A DNA stretch of 64,000 nucleotides from Cercis canadensis (Eukaryota > Streptophyta > Magnoliopsida > Fabales > Fabaceae). A program made the position numbers and the translations under genes. Below are positions 22,339-35,300 of this stretch, piece by piece. The notes below the pieces were generated by a model, which was not told the DNA's origin, made no database searches, and was given only the letters and a program-made list of their open reading frames with translations. Position 1 is the stretch's first letter. Each line of letters starts with the position of its first letter. The stretch covers positions 926,256-990,255 of the forward strand of contig QAOA01004025.1 of assembly GCA_003255065.1 (NCBI GenBank), read 5' to 3'.

Positions 22339-23336
22339 AGGTTTCTTAAATACTTTTAGTATTTGTGTAGTATATCATACTACATAAAAATAACTAATAA
22401 ATGAATGACATGTGTACAAATTAACTGTTTTTAAGTTTATTTAAAAAAATTATATTTTATATATAATAAAATATAAAAATTATGTATGTTTGCCACATTA
22501 GTGTAGTATGACATACTTACGTAGTATTATAGAATTCCAGTTAATTTTTATATTTTATTATATATAAAATATAATTTATTGGATATAAAATATGATTTAT
22601 TTTAGAAAGTTTTTTAGATACTTTATAGCATATCATACTACATGAGAATAGCTAATGTGTGAATGACATGTGTACAAGTTAATTGTTTTTAAATTTGTTT
22701 GAGAAAATAAGATAAATTATATTTTATATATAATAAAATATAAAAATTATGTATGTTTGCCACATTAGTGTAGTATGACATACTTACGTAGTATTATAGA
22801 ATTCCAGTTAATTTTTATATTTTATTATATATAAAATATAATTTATTGGATATAAAATATGATTTATTTTAGAAAGTTTTTTAGATACTTTATAGCATAT
22901 CATACTACATGAGAATAGCTAATGTGTGAATGACATGTGTACAAGTTAATTGTTTTTAAATTTGTTTGAGAAAATAAGATAAATTATATTTTATATATAA
23001 TAAAATATAAAAATTATGTATGTTTGCCACATTAGTGTAGTATGACATACTTACGTAGTATCATAGAATTTCCGTTAATTTTTATATTTTATTATATATA
23101 AAATATAATTTATTGGATATAAAATATGATTTATTTTAGAAAGTTTTTTAGATACTTTGTAGCATATCATACTACATGAGAATAGCTAATGTGTGAATGA
23201 CATGTGTACAAGTTAATTGTTTTTAAATTTGTTTGAAAAAATAAGATAAATTATATTTATATATAATAAAATATAAAAATTACTTATGTTTGTTACGTCA
23301 GTGTAGTATGACAAATTAACGAAGTATCATAAAATC
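22339..23336. repeat. Tandem array, 267-bp period, built from a small transposon
   Basis: Four copies of a roughly 205-bp AT-rich element (about 22339-22537, 22600-22804, 22867-23071, 23134-23336) are separated by a near-identical spacer of about 62 bp. The period is exactly 267 bp at a landmark: 'agaatt' at 22531, 22798 and 23065. Inner copies are almost identical while the first and last are more diverged, as expected from unequal exchange. The element is the same family as the transposon at 63286-63496, here inverted. DNA at 23337-23410 resembles a partial copy in the opposite orientation. Confidence 0.85.
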
Positions 23337-23424
23337 TCCATTTATTTTATTTTTTAAACAAATTTAAAAATAATTATTTTATACATGTCATTCATATATT
23401 GATTACTTCCGCACTATAAACTAA

Positions 23425-24230
23425 CAAAAGTGAAAGCTACTACTGCTCCTCCTTTAAAAGTATTCAATAAATTCACGTAAGAAAAAAAAAAAGTATTCAA
23501 TAAATTGTAGATTAGTTTTGGAGGGTCATATTAAATTTTTTAAAAAAAAAAAAAAATTGAGGGGCCCTTATGCCCTTTAGAAGCTCCGCCATGCCATAAA
23601 TGTAATGTTTTTCAAGGGAACAAAAAATATTTAAGTGAAATAGCAACAAGAAACAAATCGGTATCATATATTGCAAAACAAAATTAATGATGAAGCAAAA
23701 CAAAAAACTAATTGATGTTATTTTAAATAAGTCTCAAACGGTGATACATAAAAGAGACATATAAAGAACGAAGGCAAAGAAACTAAGAATCTCAGAACTA
23801 GATGAAGAAAAGCTTCAAAAACTCAAAGCATTCAAAGAAGCATAGCCATCTGTTCTGTCTCCCCCTGAAGGCTGTGGACTCTCTTTCCCTTCTCGTGCAT
23901 TCTATGATATCTTCCGAATACATGTAATCCTGCACATCATCATAGTCATCGTCGCCATAGTACATCTCTGCCATATCGATCTTTCTTGTGAGTCACAGAT
24001 CTCTGATTAAGCTTTCTCTAAAGGAGCTAGCTGATGATTGACGGTAAACAGAGCTCTTCTAAATCATATTAGTTTTATACATTTGGTGAGAGATCTTTTG
24101 TAGTAGCACTAGGATTCTTAGACAGAGTAGAACTCCTTTGCCTTCAGAAGTCCTATTGAACATGTACTTCTAAATTTACCGAAACTTAACTAATACTAGA
24201 AAGAGTTGTGAAGTCCACTGGTTATAAAAT
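23425..24230. repeat. Segmental duplication, copy A
   Basis: This block matches 25478-26500 in order. Shared landmarks are 'gtgaaagctactact', 'aactaattgatgttatt', the small coding region, 'gatgattgacg' and 'ctaatactagaaa'. Identity is clear but interrupted by small indels, so the duplication is not recent. The two copies lie about 2 kb apart in the same orientation. Confidence 0.75.
23798..23974 (-). CDS. Shortened paralogue of the small protein gene at 25871-26245
   Basis: A 58-residue open frame with an intact ATG and TAG. It begins MAEMYYGDDDYDD and ends FECFEFLKLFFI, matching the last half of the neighbouring 124-residue protein (MADMFYGKDDYDD to FQCFEFFKLFF). In the longer copy the bases GTGACTC sit just before its ATG. 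Here the same bases run almost directly into the sequence matching its residue 60, so about 180 bp holding the old start and N-terminal half has been lost and an internal Met could serve as the start. Function is unknown; it may be a pseudogene that happens to stay open. Confidence 0.45.
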   Translation of the reverse strand: MAEMYYGDDDYDDVQDYMYSEDIIECTRRERESTAFRGRQNRWLCFFECFEFLKLFFI

Positions 24231-25477
24231 TAAATAATGTGATTATCCAATACATGGCTGATTTCTGTGAATTTTTTGGCTATGTCTCTGAACATTTTTA
24301 TATAAATGGTTTATACTAAAATTATCTTATTTTATTATTATTATTATTATTATTATTAATCTAGCTTGTATGACGTGCCATTTCTAGTAGACCAAAATGG
24401 GGTCAACTTAAATCTTGATAAGCTAGGATGAAGGTTTATATTCTATCAAAATCTTTTGATATTTTTTAGTTTGTCAAGATTTATAGTGTTTGCCCCTGGT
24501 TTACTAGACATGTCATGTCATATTTAACGGGGCAATATAAGAAGACAAAAAGTATATGTTAGCATCTTCGTTAAGCACACAATCAGATGATTTACTTTCC
24601 TACTAATCTAGCATCATGGTGTGGAACAAAGCTTAACACTCCCCTTTTCTTTCCTTTGTATTTGCCCCTGACCATGGAAGCCAACGATTGAGGTCAATTA
24701 AATTAATGCATCAGAGAGCATCATATTAAGAAGTTATTATTAGCATGTTTGACTAGGTTATAATGGAATTTTTTTAATTATTTTTTATTATAATTTTGAA
24801 TTCAAACACAGAACCTACAAACTCTAAGGATCACTCAACTACAAGTCGTTTGGTCACAATGGAAGATGAGACTAGAAAGTGAAGTTGTAAACATGTATTA
24901 ATTCAATAAGATTGTTAAGCTTTATTTTTCAAAATAAATTATTTTATGATATTGTTTATATTACTTCTATAAATATATATAGTATTTTGTTATGAAAAAT
25001 TAAGGGGAAAAGAGTATGGTTCAGTAGTAATAATAATAATAATAATTAAAAAAAAAAAAAGATGTATGCTGTCCAATGTGATAGTGTTGCGTTATTCCCA
25101 TAGAAATGTACTGTCCATTTAAGTGATTGTAGTTTCTTACTCTAAACAACAGAAAAATACTAAAAGCATGCAATTTTTCTTTGAAAAACAAATATACCAT
25201 TAAGACATGGAGGAAGGATCCAATCATCCAATGATGCTTTCAATTTGTTTTTTTTTTTTTTTTTCCTTTGGATCCTTCAATAATTGATCAATTTGTTGTA
25301 CCATGAGTCCATGACAAAGACAGTGATGTTTGAACTTTATCACAACTCCCAAACAGAATAATTCCAATTACATATCATTCATCATGTTCATACTAATCCA
25401 TTCCTTTTTTTAATGACAAATGCTAATCCACAAGTTATAGACAGAAAAGTAATATATTAATAAATTAGTAGCCATAA
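24231..25477. other. Spacer between the duplicated blocks
   Basis: AT-rich DNA with a (TTA)n microsatellite near 24330-24358, a (TAA)n run near 25027-25046 and several poly-A or poly-T runs. No gene recognised. Confidence 0.4.
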
Positions 25478-26500
25478 AAGTGAAAGCTACTACTCCTCTT
25501 CCTTCAATAATTGGTATACGTTGCTTCCATGAATATTCCTCCTTCTCTCTTTAAATATTTTGATGAGTATATCGCCATGGAAGTATAATTGAAAACTAAA
25601 ATACATATCTTCAATGTTTTTATAACAAAACAAAATACAGCAACACAGTCTTAAAAGTGAAAGAGCAGAACCTTCAAGAAACAAATTGGTATCATAAATC
25701 ACAAAACGAAATTGCTAATGAAGCAAAATAAAGAACTAATTGATGTTATTGTAAACAAAATTTTCAATCAGTCTGACACAATAGTTTCAAACATAAAAGA
25801 GACACAGAAAGAACAAACGCAAAGAGAGAGAGAGAGAGAGATAGATTAAGGCGAATTAATGCAAAGAAACTCAGCATTTGGTAAAGAAAAGCTTAAAAAA
25901 CTCAAAGCATTGAAACAAGCTTAGCCATTGCCATTTCTTCTGTCTCTGCTTCCTGAAGGCTTTCAACTCTTTCTCCCTTCTCATGCTTTCTATGACATCT
26001 TCCCTATACTTGTAATCCTTCATATCATCATAATCGTCCTTGCCATAGAACATGTCTGCCATATATTTCTTCCGATGAGGCTTCCGATTACCGGCATGGG
26101 ACGCTGTTTTAAGAGAAGAAGCCGAAGCAGATAACAAGGAAAGGGGAGAAGAATAATGGGTTACACATAAATTTTCCGGTGCCGGACGTTCACAGCTACA
26201 ATCGTTGCCGGTGCCACCATTAATAGAAGAAATTCCTCTAGCCATGAGTCACAAATTGCTTGAATTTTTATCAAGAGGAGCTAGATGATGATTGACGATA
26301 AACAAAGTTCGTCTAACTAACATGGTTTTGTAGATTAGGTGAGAGCTTTTTCATAGTTAGTATTAGGATAAGAACAAGCCAAGGTTAATAGATTCGTAGA
26401 CTGACTAGAACTCTTTTTTCTTAAGGAGTCCTATTAACGAAGTATTTCTAAACTTACCCCAAGAAAAAGACATTTCTAAAATACCGAAACTAAGCTAATA
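25478..26500. repeat. Segmental duplication, copy B
   Basis: Partner of 23425-24230. This copy keeps the full 124-codon gene and its upstream DNA. It also carries a (GA)n run at about 25826-25843 that copy A lacks. Confidence 0.75.
25871..26245 (-). CDS. Small uncharacterised plant protein, 124 residues
   Basis: Single open frame from ATG (26243-26245) to TGA (25871-25873), with no intron needed. The N-terminal half is Ser/Ala-rich with Cys (NDCSCERP) and resembles an organelle-targeting or disordered region. The C-terminal half is strongly charged: KKYMADMFYGKDDYDD, then REDVIESMRREKELKAFRKQRQKK. It ends in a short hydrophobic aromatic tail, FQCFEFFKLFFTKC. Conservation of this second half in the nearby duplicate supports it being real. 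I do not recognise the family and assign no function. Confidence 0.55.
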   Translation of the reverse strand: MARGISSINGGTGNDCSCERPAPENLCVTHYSSPLSLLSASASSLKTASHAGNRKPHRKKYMADMFYGKDDYDDMKDYKYREDVIESMRREKELKAFRKQRQKKWQWLSLFQCFEFFKLFFTKC

Positions 26501-26555
26501 CTAGAAAAGGGTTAAGTAGTTTAGTGCCTAGGAACTAGTTGAGAATTTTTTTTTA

Positions 26556-26587
<32 letters not shown>

Positions 26588-27335
26588 CATTTTTACCCAT
26601 GGGAAATTATACATCAAAATTAAATGTATATTTAATTTTAACTTGAAGACCTCAATGGTAAAAATTTCATAGATTAATTTGGATGATAACATATATTCCA
26701 AATTAAGATGTTTGGTGAGCAGAGCCAGTAGTCCTAGTGCTTAAGTAGGTGAATTATGGTGTATGGTTGATTAAATTGTGAAATTAAGACATATTAATGA
26801 ACAAGCAACTGAATGCTTGGAGACTTGGCATGCCACTGACTAATTGGTGTAGTCAACTGAAAAAATACCCAAATAAAAGAAAAAAAAAGGGAAAGGAGAG
26901 AAACTTGAATNCAATTATGTTTATTAAAAAAAAAAAAAATTATTCTGTACATGTCAAGAGTCAACTCTGAAACTAGTAAAAGTTGTTATCAAACAACTGG
27001 TTCGTCGTTATTTCCATTGTCGTATATTGTGGATTATATTACTATAATACAATGTATCGAGTCAATTAATGGCTATTCATGATTTTATAATTAAAAATGA
27101 TGTAAACATGTGATTAAAAGACATGATTAAATTATCTGTGATGCTGACTCCCATCATTTTTATATTATATAGAAATGAGAATTCACATAAGCGCAGGCGA
27201 ATGAGGGATTCGTTTCAGGATATTCTCAAGTCTTCTCAAAATCCACCTTGTTATGTGATAATTTAATTGAGTAGGTTTTTTAAGGGGAATTTAAGAATCT
27301 TCATTAACTAGGCAAAGACAAAACATTAGAGATAA
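26501..27335. other. Intergenic
   Basis: AT-rich DNA with an (AT)n run near 26556-26579 and a poly-A tract at 26926-26939, close to the N at 26911. No coding sequence recognised. Confidence 0.4.
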
Positions 27336-27342
27336 AGTTAAG

Positions 27343-27495
27343 GATCTTCGACCCAAAATTGTTGCAACCCATGAGCTAGTCTATGGACAACTATATTACC
27401 ATCACAATCACAATGTACAAAAATGAAAGAAACAGTTCAAAAACACGTGGAAAGGCTTCTAATATCTTCCATGAGATTGCCAAGTCTGAGATATC
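27343..27495 (-). mobile_element. LINE RNase H remnant
   Basis: On the minus strand the sequence reads LGNLMEDIRSL, then FIFVHCDCDGNIVVHRLAHG, with one stop between. This is the tail of the RVT_3/RNase H domain found at the end of plant LINE polyproteins (F-V-R-x-x-N-x-V-A-H-x-L-A). It is a decayed fragment with no other element parts beside it. Confidence 0.5.
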
Positions 27496-27719
27496 ACAAG
27501 CAGATTGATACACTCCAATCCACACACACCTTTTTTAACAGTCGTGGTTATAATGCAAGAATTATATAAAAAGAAAAAAAAAAAAAAGGTGCTAATAAAG
27601 AACAATAGTGAAAAATTACAATTGCGGTGGCCCATGAATTGCAATATTATAGACACAATTATAATTCTGAAACGCAATTTAAAACCTTGATCTCCACCAT
27701 CACATCTAAAGCTTACAAC

Positions 27720-29388
27720 AGTGTTTTAAAAACCATACTGGACCAGGCAGTTCAACCAGTCCAACTGGTGCACGGTTTAGATTCTAGTTTGGTTAAGAGG
27801 ATCAACTCGTTTGAGTAGTGAAACCGGTAAAAATTGGTGTGAACTAGTGAAATCCAGTTGAACAGATAAACCGGTCCGATTTTTCATAATTGGACAATTC
27901 ACTGAATTTTTTTTTTTCAAAATTGTCAACAAAAGGATTTGATCCCCTTTCCTTTAAGGAATAAGAGGCTTATACCATCAAATCAATGCATCTTTTGTGA
28001 ATAATTTTGTATTATAATTTACTTATTCTCATTTAGATTACATAATTAGATAAATATTATCCATAAGAGGATTTGAACCATCATCCCAAAGAAGGAAAAA
28101 CACATTTGTCACTAAGCAAACTTTAATGTTAATATCAAATTTGCATAAAAATATATTTATTATAACTTAAGTTATACAATAAGTACATTAAATATTATAT
28201 TTAGACAAAAAAAATTATATTTATAACATCATTCGATCCAATCAATACTTATCATCTAAAATAGTTCATTCACCGATCTAATTTTTAAAACATTTGCTGA
28301 TGAAATATGCCTAACAACTAGCCTGTATAACCCGCACTTATGGTTGGGCTCGGCCACTAAATAACTGACCTGAAAAAATTTGGTCCAAAAAACCCTAGTC
28401 CCAAGTCAATAATAATTTTTCATGAAACGCCCAAGCCTCCATGATATTTGGTGCATAAGCCTCACAAGCTACTCACTAGCCACAAAACTCATCCTCCTTT
28501 GCCCTTTGTCCATAAGCACAGCAGCATCAACATTTATCTTCACATATATAATTATATACCCATCGAAGGACGTGTCCAATTTAGTGTATTAAGTCATAAG
28601 AATATTAATATATGCAGTAATTATGCAATTAGAAGCTAATATTAAATAATTTTCAATTAGAATTATTAAAAAAATATTTTGTTGCTGAACTGGCATAAAG
28701 TTGGACTTTAAATTCAGATTTAGTAGATAACTTTGTTGTCTTCAAATAAATCCTATAATAGTTGAACACTTAGTATTTCACGGAAGACGTACCAGTTCAA
28801 ATTTCATTTGGTACAAATAGAATGAGATTTTAAGGGGAAATTGACTACCTCTTGTTGTGTAGCCTCTAAAAAAAAGTAGACAGCACTGTTAAGAACAATG
28901 GTGTCATCGAGTTTCTTGTGATTTGAATATAGTCCTTCTGAAACATTTACCTTTGATTTTAATGAGTTGGTTCCAATGCACCAACTTTTCATTGGAAAAT
29001 GAAGAGATTAGAGTCATATATGAAGTATTGTACCAAGTGCAATATACCTGCCTGTTTTTTTGTATTGAACAGATATTTATATATACACAAGCTATGATGT
29101 CTTGAGAAACACAATTAACTGAATTTTTGCAAGGCATTAATCTAATATTTCTTCACTAACAGAATATAGATACAAAACATTTTTTGTTTAACAAGAGAGA
29201 ATAGAAGATCGAACAAATTGACAAGGGATAAACCAGGAAAAAAAATGGGAAGTCTGGAATATTTTTCCAAAAAAAAAAAAACTACAGAAAGAGATACATC
29301 AAGATTCAAGATACAGAGATGGAGACGACATGTTTAAGCCGCAATACCATAAGTTTCTCCTCTATAAGCAACCAAAAATGTGTCCTCA
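27720..29388. other. Intergenic, repeat-like, then downstream region of the dehydratase gene
   Basis: From about 27722 to 27890 the sequence is rich in 'aaccggt', 'ccagttgaac' and 'ggtccgatttt' motifs, a style common in dispersed plant repeats; element ends were not fixed. The rest is AT-rich and without a recognisable gene. Confidence 0.35.
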
Positions 29389-32300
29389 CTACTCATCTGT
29401 CACGCATCCGCTTGAAGCAGGTTTCACATTTTTTATGTACTGGATACAGAAAAAGCGGATAAAAGCTTAAGAACTTTGACACATACAGAAAGCGATCAGT
29501 AAAACACACTCAGATTGAGTCAAACAAAAAAAGTTCAAGTGGATCCAGTTAAGCTTAGATTATGTCAATTGTGTCATTCTGAAGTAGTGTGAAGCTAACT
29601 AATATGCAAGTAGCATTACTTGAAAGAGACATTCCCCAACGAAGTGTACTTTTGCCTTTTTTGGTTAAAATATACTTTTGAACCCTCCAATTTCAATATA
29701 AATTTATTTCCTATCCCTCTATTTCAGGTGTTACACCTTAGTCCCTCATGTTTTGAAAGAAAGCTCAATCACATCCCTCTTTAAAGCATTCTACAATTGT
29801 TGTGGATTTTACTCATGTTTGATGAAATCAACAGGAATGGTGATTCCATTGCATGCTCTATTGAATGGGCATTCCAATGTTTGGTAGCAAAAAAATGCAT
29901 GGAATGGTGATTCCATTCCAAGCAAATCAGCGTTCCCACCTTGGGAGGTGGGATTGCTCACTCGATGCTCCACTTCATGCAATTAATGCATTCTTTCCTA
30001 ACATATCCTCCTTAATTTTATAAAATGACCTACACTACCCTTACTAAATACAACTTATCTAACACTCACAAAACCATATTTCTAATAAAAGATATTTATG
30101 TCTTTTATCAATGATTTTAATTTCATTCCACATTAATTCCATAAAGCTACCAAACTATGGATGGAAATGACCATTCCATTCCTATTCCGATTCCATGATT
30201 TTCATTCCGTGTACCAAACAAGCCATTAGAACTGCTAAGAATGCCATGCTGCCGTTTCCGACAATCACATCAGCTAAAATGTACATCAAGAATTTAAACT
30301 ATTTTCTCTCTCCCTCCCCCCACTCCTATTTTCTCTCATCCTTGATCCCACTATTCCAATATTCTTTTACCTACTTTCATTAATTTATTTTAGTAATTTT
30401 GACTTATCGTTTTTGCACACATAATTAGTGCATGCCTCAGTTCTAATGCCTAAAGAGGGCAAAACTGATAATCCACCTACAAAACTTGGAGGACTAAATT
30501 GCAAGAATGAAAAATAGAGGCACAAAACTATTATTCACTAAAGCTGCCATGACCCATATGGAGTAAAAATATATTGCAAAGTAAACTAGCCTTTTTTCTT
30601 GGAGGGGGATTTCAAGTCTCATACCTTGTACAGAACTCCTTGGTTTGCCTTGTATGGGGGGGCAGTCCATTTCTTCCTTCGTGCCTCCATCTCCTCATCT
30701 GTTACCAAAACATCAATTCTCCTTTTGTGGACATCAATGTTGATGACATCTCCATTTTGAATCAAGCCAATAGGACCACCTTCCTACAAAATCAATGAGC
30801 TATCTTAAGCAAAATTGTGGGTCTTCTACAAATACATAATCTAATATTGAAAAATATTATTTTAAACAATAAGAAAAAATATATAATGAAATCAGTTCAT
30901 GATTGTAGGAAGGCCATTTGACAAGTCTTTGACAGAGCCTTCGATAAGTCAAACTGTAGATGTGCTTCAATGCTGATGAAGGCCATATCTGTTTCACGGA
31001 GAATTTTGTTGGAAATTTTTGTTTTAGCAGCATTATCATCTAATATGTTCTTCAAATAATAAATATATAAAGAACATCTCCCAAAAGAAATATAAAATCA
31101 GAAATGAAGTAAGGACTATACCTCTTCATGCAAAGGTGTAAATCCATTTTTAAGTTCCCTTACTTTTAATTTCATAAAGTATTCTTCCTTCTTACTTCTC
31201 ATTATAGACATCAACAGGAATACACTTCCAGATAATTCCAGCAAGAGACATCATGCCACATCATGGTAATTAAATTTCCAAGAAAAAATAATAGAAAGGA
31301 TAATATTATAGATAAGCATGCCTAGTGTTAGACTAATTAAAGGTAGAAATGATCACCCCAAAATCATTTGAACACAAATTTACATTTCAGATGAGCTGCA
31401 TCTGAAATTTCTCAATTTATAATAGCAATAATAAAACAATTATTTCTTTATAGTCAATTCACCTGTGCTTCGGGGCATATATGGCCGACCACAAAGCCGT
31501 GTGAGCCTCCTGAAAACCTACCATCAGTCAATAATGCAACCTCCTGCAGACAAAGGCAATATTCTTAAGAATTGTGACTCCAATAAAGAGAAAAAGTCCA
31601 ATGTCAATGTCATGGTTGGTGGCTCAAGTAGCTTGAAACATAGTACTATAATTTCTAAAACAAACTAACGACTGAAGCAACCACATACATGCATTAGAAT
31701 GAACAATAATATAAAAACAAGGGGGAATTATCTAAGGAGATCACCTTACAATAATGGAAAACTAAAAAATAAAAATAAGACAAAGTAAAATAGCCTTTCA
31801 GGTCATTTTATACTCAAAATGGGCAGAAAACTAGTACAAACTAGATACATAGAATAAATAAAGAGATACGAACGAACCTTCCCAAGCCCTGCACCCATTA
31901 TTGCACTTGTTGGTGTTAACATCTCAGGCATGCCAGGACCACCCTTAGGTCCCTCTCCCCTAATAACAACCACTTTCCCCTTAAAAGAAGAAATCAGATA
32001 AGATTTTCATGTTAGTTGCCATTAACCTCGCATCCAAATAAAACTGAATTAACAAAGTAACCAAGCAGTAAAACAGCACCAGTTTGATCTAAATGCAAGA
32101 TAATTGCCCTGAACTAAAAGTTAATATTATAAGCAAAACATCAAGCAGAATACAAGTACCAGAATCAGAACAAGATTTTGCAATGTCAACAAATGAGATT
32201 CTAACAGCTAAATCTGCAATCACTTGATACAAACCCAAGAGAGCACAGAGATTAAAACATTAATTCAAAACAATGGGATGCATACAAATTACCATGTTCA

Positions 32301-35300
32301 ACTAAAGTGAATTTTATTATATTGGATCATTCTCTTCTCCACTTTGACTTCAATATTATCTTGTATTAAAAAATAGTGCCCAAAGCCAAATATTCAACAA
32401 GTCATCAATTAATTTGAAAAGAAAAATAACAGAATTCCTACTCTAATATGGAACCCGTAATGACTTGGAAGGTTGGTCTAAATTATGTTGTAATTTTGAG
32501 CAACCATCTTAGAAGCTTCTATATTATAGTGTCTTAGCTTGACTTATCCCACACGATCAAGGAAATAAATCCCATAAGGATTTTAGCCTACCAAACCCAA
32601 CCAGGAATAGTTACTTAGATATTAAAATAAGACTCTAAAATACCTAAATAACATAAATCTAAGCCCAAGAACTACCGCAAGACCAGGAAGTCCAAAAACT
32701 ACTAAATAAATACCCAGGCCTTTTTTTTCTTTTTTCCCCTCTTCATGCAAAAAGTAGAAGACTAAAATTGGAGTAAGAAGGGCAAGGTCCATGACAAGTC
32801 TTTTTAAGTCTGGTTATCATTAGTACTTGGTAACAACAGCCCTGCCAATAGGAAAATCACCTTAAAGCTCAAAGGATTCTCTGAAATGGCAGCAATCATT
32901 GACTCTTCTCCTTCAAAAACTAGTGCAGGACCTGTTAATAAACCCTGTGATTAATAAATTTCGATAGGGAGAATTAAGTAAAGGAAATTAGGAATCATGT
33001 AGAACTTCAAGAAGACAAAGCAAGATAAAAATGTCAAGAACGTGCACCAGAGAAGTATAGTCCCTCTTTTCCTGTAATTTTAGCAACAGAACCCTGCGGT
33101 GCGAGATTGCCATATAATGTTTGAATGTGTGCTGTCTTCTTGATGGGATTTTCTACTGGCCTTATAATTTCCTGAATGATGTATTAAAGAAAACTTTTAG
33201 TCTGTTAACAGATCAATTTACTAACCGTGGAACCATGGGAGGCATTAGAATAAATAGAATTAAAAAGAAATTACATCACACCTGCCCTTTAGCCAAAGGA
33301 GGGAAAAGTTCTGCATTCTCAGCTAGGGTCTTCCCGGTAACTGGAGAAGAAGTATCTCTTCGTAAATAACATATATATTCCTTAGAAAGGAAGATTATTT
33401 TCTAAACTGACAATGGCAAACAGACATACCAGTCATACAGTCCCCATCTAAAAATCCAAGCTCAAGCAAGTAGCGCATAACTGCAGGTATCCCTCCAATC
33501 TGTCAAAACATCCATTTCAAGAGAGAAGAGAAGAGAAGAGGGATAATGACGGGCCCAAATATCAACATTCATAAGCATGCCCAGAGAAATGAACAAAGAA
33601 GAAAGACTTAATTAGTAAACAACTATTTGTAAACATAAATGCATACCTTGTGAACATCTTCCATGACATATTTGCCACTAGGCTTCAGATCAGCAAGAAA
33701 AGGAACCTCATCGCTAACCTTCTGAAAATCATCAAGAGTCAAATTGATACCAATAGACCTGCCAAAATAATGATATGAGCTTTCCTATGAGATTTATATC
33801 AACAGGAAGTCTGGTACCAAATTTCATTCACCTTGCAATAGCAATTAAATGCAACACAGCATTGGTAGATCCACCAAGTGCCATGACCATAACCATTGCA
33901 TTACGCAGTGATTTAGGAGTGATGATATCCCGGGGCTTCAAGTCCATTTTCAATAACTCGAGAAGATATTTTCCAGCCAAACGACACTCATCCAACTTAA
34001 GTGGATCCTCAGCAGGTGTCGATGAGCTACAGAAACAGCAAATAAAGCTAAGAAAGTTCAGTAAAAAGACAACCATGTGACCCTGAAGTCATGTCCCTAC
34101 CTATAGGGAAGAGACATTCCCATAGCTTCAATTGCTGACGCCATGGTATTTGCTGTATACATTCCACCACAAGCCCCAGCACCAGGGCAAGAGTTACGGA
34201 TTACATTTTGTCTTTGCTCATCAGTAATGGATCCACTCACATATTCTCCATAACACTACAGACAAGAAAAAATTAACAAAAACATGATTAGCAACAGTTG
34301 ATAATTTAGGCAAAACATATTTAATTATAGACTGTATTTTCTTCATTAAAGGCAAACGAGATATGTGATTTTCAACTCAGTCTATGAACTGGCAGAGTCA
34401 AACGGGATATATTATGCATACTTAAAGTAGGCACATTATTCAAAGTTAAGTTTCCGTAAATTATTTGCAGTAACTTTGGGAAATAGCAGAAAACAATCAG
34501 TAGCATCATAGTTTCCAATAGTTCTAAATGGATCAGTAAAATGTGTCAAACTGAATACTCAATGAAGTCCAATTAGAAAACTAATTTTGGTTTTAAAATG
34601 CCGTGAAACTACAAATGTATATTTGACCAGAATGTGCAGTTTATGTATGAATCATGAATACAATGAATGAAAGGTTTGTAGGAAATGCTTCAGCAAGAGG
34701 AAAAACAAGGTAATAAAATACAAATATTTACCATAAAGTCAGAGCAAGGGCAGTATCCCATAAGTGGTATACAAAAGAAGCTGAAAGTTAGGGGAAAACA
34801 TTGACGCATAGCAAAAGAATGCAGGAATGTTTTAATTACAGTATAAGAGATAGAGATAAAATTCAAACAGCAGTGAGTTCTTATACCTGAAAGGCAGATA
34901 CTATGTCATATGTATTACCCTGAAAATGGCCAGGCTGAAAAATAATAAAAATTGTAGTTAGAGGTTGACCAGCTTCACAAACATAGTAATCATGTTTAAT
35001 CTATAATTATACACTCTCAGCAGCCAAAACAAGATACACTACCTTAATAGTCCCACCATATACCATAATACTTGGTCGGTTGAGCCGGCCCATTGCCATG
35101 ATTGTACCAGGCATCTGTAAAATTGCAAGGAAGTAACTATAACACCACATTGCTTAGTCCTCCAAAACACACACAACAATATGAGTCATAATAGAGGTAG
35201 TAATAAGAGCAGAAACAAAAAAATAGGGAGGAAATTTTTATCAACATTATAAAATTAGCAGGAGAAAAAGGAAAATGCACCCAGATGTAGCCATCAAAAT

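Noticed and set aside
22339-23336. CRISPR-like array or centromeric satellite
   Set aside because: This is a nuclear plant sequence; units are 267 bp with conserved spacers and only four copies, explained by a tandemly amplified MITE.
28066-28090. tRNA B-box-like 'ggatttgaacc'
   Set aside because: No A box or acceptor stem at the right distance; it is probably part of a dispersed repeat.
33775-34080. 101-codon plus-strand open frame
   Set aside because: It is antisense to dehydratase exon 5, whose coding sequence is clear on the minus strand.
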